Assembly: GCA_028281215.1 (NCBI GenBank)
Contig: JANQKH010000086.1
Span: 1 to 8,186 of the forward strand
From: Phycisphaeraceae bacterium
GTDB lineage: Bacteria; Planctomycetota; Phycisphaerae; Phycisphaerales; Phycisphaeraceae
Length of the DNA stretch: 8,186 nt
Direction of reading: 5' to 3'
Within the stretch, counting starts at the first letter, position 1. Each line of letters begins with the position of its first letter. A program made the position numbers and the translations under genes. Positions 1 through 5,366 of this stretch are shown here, in pieces. The notes under the pieces are model-generated. The model had not been told where the DNA came from and made no database searches. It was given only the letters and a program-made list of their open reading frames with translations.

Positions 1-1821
1 TGCGAATCCCGATCCGATGGCGATGAAGCAAGCGCATCAACGATCGTTCAACACTGGCTGACGTTGCTCGACGATTACATCAGCGATCATCTGCACTTGC
101 AATCGGTGAGTGCGTGGTTGGATGACTCGGAAGAGACGGCGCGACTGGCGCAGGTGTATGACACGGTACGGCAACTTTTGCCGGACACACCCGACACGAG
201 GCGGACGCTGGCGGCGTGGAGTGAAACGATTGGCGAACTGCTGCGTGCAGTGTATGGCGACGTACCGATCGATGAACAGGATGCTATGAGCATGCAACTG
301 GTGGCCGCGTTGCAGGCGCTGGCGAACCTGTTGGGTCAGCAGGCGACTTGGAACGCGGGCGCCAAGGGTGATGCGTCAGCGATGATGCCGTTGGTCACGT
401 TCGCGGATGCGATCCGTTTCACGTTGTCGCGTTTGGGGGATCAGGCGATCGCGGACGCGATGGGCGATGGCGTCGAAGTGCTTGGTTGGCTGGAGTTGCA
501 ACTCGACGACGCCGAGCACTTGGTGATCACCGGCATGAACGAGGGGCACGTACCGGCGTCGACACACGGTGACGCGTTGCTGCCGAACCGGATGCGGCAG
601 AGGCTGGGGCTGATGCACAACGACCGCCGCACGGCCCGCGACACGGCGGCGTTGACGGCGATGTTGCACAGTCGGCCGCGGGTGAAACTGATCGCGGGCA
701 GGCGCGGCGCGGACGGTGAACCGTTGCTGCCGAGCCGACTGTTGCTGCGATGTGCGGCTGACGATTTACCAGCGCGGGTGCAGCGGTTTTACCCGGAACG
801 TCGGCCGCTGAAGGTGATGCCGATCGCTTGGCGTTGCGCCGAGGTAAATCAGTTGCTCGTGCCCGCACCGCGACCGCTTACCGAGCCGTTCACCGAGTTG
901 CCGGTTACGGCGTTCAGGACGTACCTCGATTGCCCGTATCGGTTCTACCTCAAATACGTGCTTCGATTGAAGACGGCGGGCGATGAAGCAGCGGAACTGA
1001 ACGCGGCGCAGTTCGGCAACGTGATGCACAGTGTGCTCGATGCGTTTGGCAAGCACGGTCCGGCGCACTCGGCGAAATTGGATGAAGTGTCGGCGTTTCT
1101 GGATGCAACACTCGACGCGCGGGTGATCAAACAGTTCGGCGATGAACCGCCGGCGACAGTGCGGATCCAGATCGAGCAGATGCGGTTTCGGCTGACGCAG
1201 TTCGCGCGATGGCAGGTTGAGCAAGTCAACACGGGTTGGCGGATGGTGCCGGCGTACACGGAGAAGGAATTGCGTGCGACATTGGACGTGGATGACGGAT
1301 CGATTGACATCGTTGGCCGCATCGATCGCATCGATCGTCACGAGCGGAACAAGACGTTTCGTGTGCTGGATTACAAGACCGGCGACAGCGCCAAGACGCC
1401 GTTGCAGGCGCATTGCAAAGGCGTGAAGAAACGTGTGGAGAAGGATGGCGACGCGGTGCGCGGGATGGAATGGATTGACCTGCAACTGCCGCTATATCAC
1501 CTGTTGGTCGAACAGTTGGAGATTGCGACGCCGAGGCTGGGTTACGTGCGGTTGTCGAAGGATCCGCGGCAACCGTTGCTGGCGGAATCGGATTGGGTGG
1601 GGGGCGAGATCGATTCTGCGATCGAGCAGGCGCGTGAAGTCGTGCGGCGGATCCACACAGGTAACTTCTGGCCGCCGCGCGAACCGGCGCAGTTTGAAGA
1701 TGCGTTCAGTGATCTGTGCCTGGAACGCCACTTCGGTCGGGAAAGCGTGCTCGCGCAGTCGGCGCCGATGAACGCGCCGACGCAAACGCGATCATCTGAA
1801 GCGGACGGAGGTGGCGCGTGA
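1..1821 (+). CDS. addB: AddB-like helicase-nuclease subunit, C-terminal part (5' truncated by window edge)
   Basis: Probable AddB subunit of the AddAB complex, which unwinds and trims double-strand DNA ends for RecA-dependent recombination. The frame is open from base 1 without a stop, so the start and N-terminal helicase-like half lie outside; 606 residues are visible. Numbering from base 1, an AddB-typical block (LGWLELQL, then ITGMNEGHVP, residues 161-185) marks the end of the helicase-like region. A RecB-family PD-(D/E)XK nuclease domain follows: CPYRFYLKY (Cys311), GNVMH (His343), GRIDRID (Asp442), DYKTG (Asp457, Lys459) and QLPLY (Gln495, Tyr499). All expected catalytic residues are present. 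Of the four iron-sulfur cysteines known in B. subtilis AddB, only Cys311 and Cys573 have clear counterparts. The end overlaps the next gene by four bases, implying co-transcription and translational coupling. The nuclease assignment is firm. The AddB name rests on the GMNEG block and on the adjacent AddA; a generic PD-(D/E)XK family protein is the alternative. Confidence 0.85.
   Translation, partial: CESRSDGDEASASTIVQHWLTLLDDYISDHLHLQSVSAWLDDSEETARLAQVYDTVRQLLPDTPDTRRTLAAWSETIGELLRAVYGDVPIDEQDAMSMQLVAALQALANLLGQQATWNAGAKGDASAMMPLVTFADAIRFTLSRLGDQAIADAMGDGVEVLGWLELQLDDAEHLVITGMNEGHVPASTHGDALLPNRMRQRLGLMHNDRRTARDTAALTAMLHSRPRVKLIAGRRGADGEPLLPSRLLLRCAADDLPARVQRFYPERRPLKVMPIAWRCAEVNQLLVPAPRPLTEPFTELPVTAFRTYLDCPYRFYLKYVLRLKTAGDEAAELNAAQFGNVMHSVLDAFGKHGPAHSAKLDEVSAFLDATLDARVIKQFGDEPPATVRIQIEQMRFRLTQFARWQVEQVNTGWRMVPAYTEKELRATLDVDDGSIDIVGRIDRIDRHERNKTFRVLDYKTGDSAKTPLQAHCKGVKKRVEKDGDAVRGMEWIDLQLPLYHLLVEQLEIATPRLGYVRLSKDPRQPLLAESDWVGGEIDSAIEQAREVVRRIHTGNFWPPREPAQFEDAFSDLCLERHFGRESVLAQSAPMNAPTQTRSSEADGGGA
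1807..1812 (+). promoter_or_regulatory. Ribosome binding site for addA inside the end of addB
   Basis: GGAGGT lies five bases before the GTG at 1818, within the last codons of the upstream gene. It is a near-perfect Shine-Dalgarno sequence and is the main reason for choosing GTG 1818 over the in-frame ATG at 1836. The GTGA overlap fits translational coupling, which would help keep the two subunits in balance. Confidence 0.8.
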
Positions 1822-4800
1822 ACGATGAGCGCGACATGCATCCGCAATCGGCCTCGGGTAAGCCCTCGTCTGTGCAGGATGAGTTGCGGTATGAACCGAT
1901 CGGCGCGGTGGGCGGTGATCCGTCGCAGTGGGCGTTTCCGGTTCGGTTTGAAACGCCGCACGAAGTGATTCGCGCGTCGGCCGGCTCGGGCAAAACGTAT
2001 CAGTTGAGCAATCGCTACCTCGGTCTGCTGCGCAACGAAGTGGCGGCGGAGCAGATTCTCGCGACAACCTTCACGCGCAAGGCGGCGGGCGAAATCCTCG
2101 AGCGGATTCTCACGCGACTCGCCAGTGCAGCGACGAGTGACAAGGCCGCGCAGGAACTCGCTGAAGGATTGCTCGACGACACGCTTGACACCGTCGCGGC
2201 CAAACAGATGCTGGTTCGCCTGTGCGCGACGTTGCATCGTGTGTCGGTGTCGACGATTGACAGCTTTTTTAACCGCGTCGCACAGATGTTCCGTCACGAG
2301 TTGCGCCTGCCGCCGGATCCGACCATTGCGGGCGACGATGATCCAATGGTGATTCAACTGCGCGCCCGCGCCATTGAAGCGATGCTCAGCGACGATGACA
2401 CACAAACGCTGGTCAGCCTGCTTCGCCGACTGCATCACGATGATGCGAGGCGCTCGGTGACGGAGGCCATCGATGAGATCGTCAAGAGGCTCTATGAAAC
2501 GTACCGCATGACTGAAGCGCAGGCGTGGGATACGCTGGAAGTTGGAGACACCTTGGACGACGCGGCGATCGCGTCATGCATTGCGGAACTTGAGCCGCTG
2601 GTGGAGCAGGTGACCAACAAAAGCGTTGCGAAGGCAATTGCCAAGAGCGTGCGGCAGGCGGTGCACGGAGACTGGCAGGGTTTTATATCTCAGGGGCCGG
2701 CGGCAGCGGTTGTCGCAAATCCGAAAGCGCCGAAGTACGGCCGCAGCGAGTTGCCTGCCGACGTGGTGGCCGCGTATCGGCCGTTGGTGGCTCACGCGCG
2801 ATCAGCGACATTGGCCTCGATTCGTGATCGCACGCTGGCAATGCATGAGTTGATGCAACGGTTTGATGCGCACTTCACGCACCTGCGCGAGGCGCATCAT
2901 GTGTTGCTCTACGCCGACCTGCCGCATCGGTTGATTCAATACATGCAGCAGGTGCAAGCCGAACAAGGTGACAGCGACGACTGGAACGCCGACCTGCACT
3001 ATCGGATGGACGCGCGCGTGTTGCATTTGCTTCTCGATGAGTTTCAGGACACGAGTTTCGAGCAGTGGGCTGTGCTCAAACCCTTCGCCGACGAGATCAC
3101 CTCGACGGCGAACCAGTCGCGCTCGTTTTTCTGCGTCGGCGATGTGAAGCAGGCGATTTACGGTTGGCGCGGCGGGCGGGCCGAGATCTTCGATCGACTC
3201 CGTGACGACTTGCAACTTGACGAATCCGCTATCCGCCAACTGAACGACAACTACCGTTCTTCGCAGGTCGTGCTCGACGTGGTCAACAACGTGTTCAGTG
3301 GGCTCGGCGCCAACCGCGTGTTGCAGGTTGATAAGGTGCACCGCGCAGAGGCGGCCGACTGGCAGGGCATGTTCGACACGCACACCGCCAAACGCGACAT
3401 GCATGGCTTCGTCGAACTGCGCACCACACCTGCGCCGTCGGCCGACAGCGATGATGCAACGCACAGCGCCGGAGACAGTGATCATGATGACGAAAACAAT
3501 ACAGGTGTGTCGACGTGCCACCTTGATGCCGTCGCCGCGCAGGTGCAGCAGTTGTGGCAACAGGCGAAAGGGTTCAGTATCGGCGTGCTGGCGTGGCGGA
3601 ATAAAACCGTCGAGGAATTGCTCTATCGGCTCGGTCGGCGGGGCGTGCCGGCCAGTGGTGAAGGCGGCGTCGCGATCGTCGGCGACCCGGCGATCAACCT
3701 GATCATGGCGGCGATGCAACTGGCGGATCATCCAGGCGATCGCGTCGCAGCGTACGCACTTTACAACTCACCAATGCGCGACGCGCTGCCGTTGCCTTCG
3801 ACAAGCCGGCGGGACCGCGACGACTGTGCGTGGCGGATTCGCAGTGCGGTTCAGACACGCGGGCTGACCGCCACCCTCGAACGATGGGCGGCCTCGCTGG
3901 TGCCGGCATGTGATGCGGACAGCGCCCGTCGGCTCACGCAGTTGATCGAACTGGCGGACCAGTTCACGCCGACCGGATCGCCCCGGCTGCGCGACTTTTG
4001 TGCGTACATCGAAGGCGCGACGGTCGAACAGCCGTCGTCGGCGAGCGTGCGCGTGATGACCGTGCACAAATCGAAAGGCCTGGAGTTTGACATCGTTGTG
4101 CTGCCGGAGTTGGGCAAGAAACCAGGGCAAATTGCGGGGAAGGACGTGTTGATCGATCAGGACGATGCGTCGGATGCAATCAGCGCCGTATACGCACACG
4201 CGAAGAAGGCGGTCCGCGCCCTGTCGCCGCAACTGACCGAAGCGTATCGCCAGGAACAGGCCCGGCGGATTCGCGAAGGGTTTTGCGTGTTGTACGTGGC
4301 GATGACCCGCGCCCGGCATGCCTTGCATTTGATGGTTGAACCGCTTGCGCGAAACAAAGACGGCAAACTCGCGAAGCGAGGCCATAAGGACCAGTCGTTC
4401 GCCGCCATCCTTCGCGCCGCTTTGTGTGCCGACGAGGTCGAAGAAGCCACGCAAGGCGATCAACAGTTGTTCGCGCACGGTGAAAGCGATTGGTACGGCA
4501 AGCAAGAAGCTGGTGAATCACAGACCGCGATTGCCGCGCGGTTGCCGAGGTTCAAGGTGGATCGTGCATCAATGGGTCTGCTGCCGCGCAATCGGCCGAG
4601 CCGTTCGCCGTCATCGCTGCACGCGGGCCGCGATCAGACCGTCAGCGATTGGCTTGACGTGTCGTCGTCGTTCGCCCAGTTGCGCGGCAGCGTGATTCAT
4701 GCATGGTTTGAGCAGATCGAATGGCTGGACGAGGATGGCGCGCTGCCAACTATCGACTGGTTGTCCATCGCCCGCGCGGCAGTGCCGACGCCGTTGGCCG

Positions 4801-5198
4801 ATGATTGGCTTGCTGAGCAGTTTGTGCAGTTTGAAGCGATGTTGCAGCACGACGTGGTCAGGCAGGTATTGACACCGCCGGCCGGTGAAGCGAGGGAATC
4901 GTTGGAAGTCTGGCGGGAGCGGCCGTTCGTCGTCGCAGCGAATGACCACTTGGTTCAAGGCGTGTTCGATCGTGTGGTGATTCACCGCGAGCGCGAACAG
5001 TGCACGTCTGTGGATCTGATTGATTTCAAGACCGATACGGTGGCCGACGGCGCGGCGTGCGATGCGCTGTGTGCACGGTATCGCCCACAAGTCGAGGCGT
5101 ATCGCGATGCGCTGTGTCGATTGTTTGATGTGGACGACTCGCGGTTGACCGCGTCGTTGTTGTTCGTCGGTGCAGGGATGCATCGGACGATGGGGTAG
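1818..5198 (+). CDS. addA: AddA-type UvrD/Rep (SF1A) helicase with C-terminal RecB-family nuclease, complete
   Basis: Complete 1126-residue AddA subunit, a little shorter than B. subtilis AddA (about 1230). It should be the 3'-5' motor and one of two nucleases of the cytoplasmic AddAB complex, acting at double-strand breaks. Helicase motifs in order: Walker A ASAGSGKT (53-60), TTFTRKAA (83-90), STIDSFFNRV (145-154), Walker B DEFQDT (407-412), motif III GDVKQAIYGWRGG (441-453), NDNYRSS (476-482), TVHKSKGLEFD (748-758) and VLYVAMTRAR (824-833). The C-terminal nuclease has GSVIH (His961), FDRV (Asp1051), DFKT (Asp1069, Lys1071) and QVEAY (Gln1091, Tyr1095), so it looks active. The protein ends about 30 residues later, as usual for the family. 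An acidic Asp/Ser/His-rich stretch (about 537-570) after NDNYRSS looks like a disordered insertion. The roughly 50 residues before Walker A are longer than usual. The GTG start is supported by GGAGGT five bases upstream. A RecB assignment is less likely, because the partner also carries a nuclease domain and no RecC or RecD is seen. Confidence 0.93.
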   Translation: MNDERDMHPQSASGKPSSVQDELRYEPIGAVGGDPSQWAFPVRFETPHEVIRASAGSGKTYQLSNRYLGLLRNEVAAEQILATTFTRKAAGEILERILTRLASAATSDKAAQELAEGLLDDTLDTVAAKQMLVRLCATLHRVSVSTIDSFFNRVAQMFRHELRLPPDPTIAGDDDPMVIQLRARAIEAMLSDDDTQTLVSLLRRLHHDDARRSVTEAIDEIVKRLYETYRMTEAQAWDTLEVGDTLDDAAIASCIAELEPLVEQVTNKSVAKAIAKSVRQAVHGDWQGFISQGPAAAVVANPKAPKYGRSELPADVVAAYRPLVAHARSATLASIRDRTLAMHELMQRFDAHFTHLREAHHVLLYADLPHRLIQYMQQVQAEQGDSDDWNADLHYRMDARVLHLLLDEFQDTSFEQWAVLKPFADEITSTANQSRSFFCVGDVKQAIYGWRGGRAEIFDRLRDDLQLDESAIRQLNDNYRSSQVVLDVVNNVFSGLGANRVLQVDKVHRAEAADWQGMFDTHTAKRDMHGFVELRTTPAPSADSDDATHSAGDSDHDDENNTGVSTCHLDAVAAQVQQLWQQAKGFSIGVLAWRNKTVEELLYRLGRRGVPASGEGGVAIVGDPAINLIMAAMQLADHPGDRVAAYALYNSPMRDALPLPSTSRRDRDDCAWRIRSAVQTRGLTATLERWAASLVPACDADSARRLTQLIELADQFTPTGSPRLRDFCAYIEGATVEQPSSASVRVMTVHKSKGLEFDIVVLPELGKKPGQIAGKDVLIDQDDASDAISAVYAHAKKAVRALSPQLTEAYRQEQARRIREGFCVLYVAMTRARHALHLMVEPLARNKDGKLAKRGHKDQSFAAILRAALCADEVEEATQGDQQLFAHGESDWYGKQEAGESQTAIAARLPRFKVDRASMGLLPRNRPSRSPSSLHAGRDQTVSDWLDVSSSFAQLRGSVIHAWFEQIEWLDEDGALPTIDWLSIARAAVPTPLADDWLAEQFVQFEAMLQHDVVRQVLTPPAGEARESLEVWRERPFVVAANDHLVQGVFDRVVIHREREQCTSVDLIDFKTDTVADGAACDALCARYRPQVEAYRDALCRLFDVDDSRLTASLLFVGAGMHRTMG

Positions 5199-5299
5199 GG
5201 GCAGGCGCGTTACGGTGATGGAGTTGGGGCTTGCTGATGTTGATACGCCTTGGTTTTCCCCATGTTTTCGATGCTTTTTCACGAATTGACAAACCATCA

Positions 5300-5327
5300 T
5301 TGCCCCAGCGACGCAGCGCGTTAGACT
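5300..5327 (+). promoter_or_regulatory. Weak sigma70-like promoter candidate for the SWIM-SNF2 gene
   Basis: In the 168-base gap after addA, TTGCCC (5300-5305) and TAGACT (5322-5327) each match four of six consensus bases and are separated by 16 bases. Initiation would be near 5334, giving a leader of about 33 bases before the GTG at 5367. The rest of the gap (5199-5299) shows no clear hairpin, repeat or small gene. Promoter rules in this lineage are uncertain, so this is only a candidate; the gene could also be read through from addA. Confidence 0.25.
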
Positions 5328-5356
5328 ATGGGACTCGCTTTGACGCGAGGTTGTTC

Positions 5357-5363
5357 GGGAGAG
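5357..5363 (+). promoter_or_regulatory. Ribosome binding site for the SWIM-SNF2 gene
   Basis: GGGAGAG, with core GGAG at 5358-5361, lies five bases before the GTG at 5367. It decides the start: an in-frame ATG at 5328 has no comparable site and falls directly after the possible -10 box, while the ATG at 5365 is out of frame and reaches a stop after three codons. Confidence 0.65.
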
Positions 5364-5366
5364 AAT

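Noticed and set aside
1321..1338. Short tandem repeat ATCGATCGC/ATCGATCGT
   Set aside because: It simply encodes Ile-Asp-Arg twice within the conserved nuclease motif around Asp442, so protein constraint explains it.
1542..2438. Antisense open frame (298 codons) spanning the addB-addA junction
   Set aside because: It covers conserved nuclease and Walker A coding sequence on the other strand and has no recognisable domain or ribosome binding site.
2802..3731. Antisense open frame (309 codons) inside addA
   Set aside because: It lies opposite helicase motifs II to IV and has shadow-frame composition with no motif.
5199..5285. Rho-independent terminator after addA
   Set aside because: There are T-rich runs near 5251-5279 and separated GGGG and CCCC blocks, but no compact GC-rich stem directly before a T tract.
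5286..5291. Perfect TTGACA -35 box in the intergenic gap
   Set aside because: At 16-18 bases downstream the sequence is GC-rich with no -10-like hexamer; the next candidate, TAGACT, is 30 bases away. A -35 role is unlikely unless an unusual sigma factor is used.
5328..5366. Alternative in-frame ATG start at 5328 for the SNF2 gene
   Set aside because: It has no Shine-Dalgarno sequence in front, lies right after the possible -10 box, and adds 13 residues outside the SWIM domain. GTG 5367 has a good site at proper spacing.
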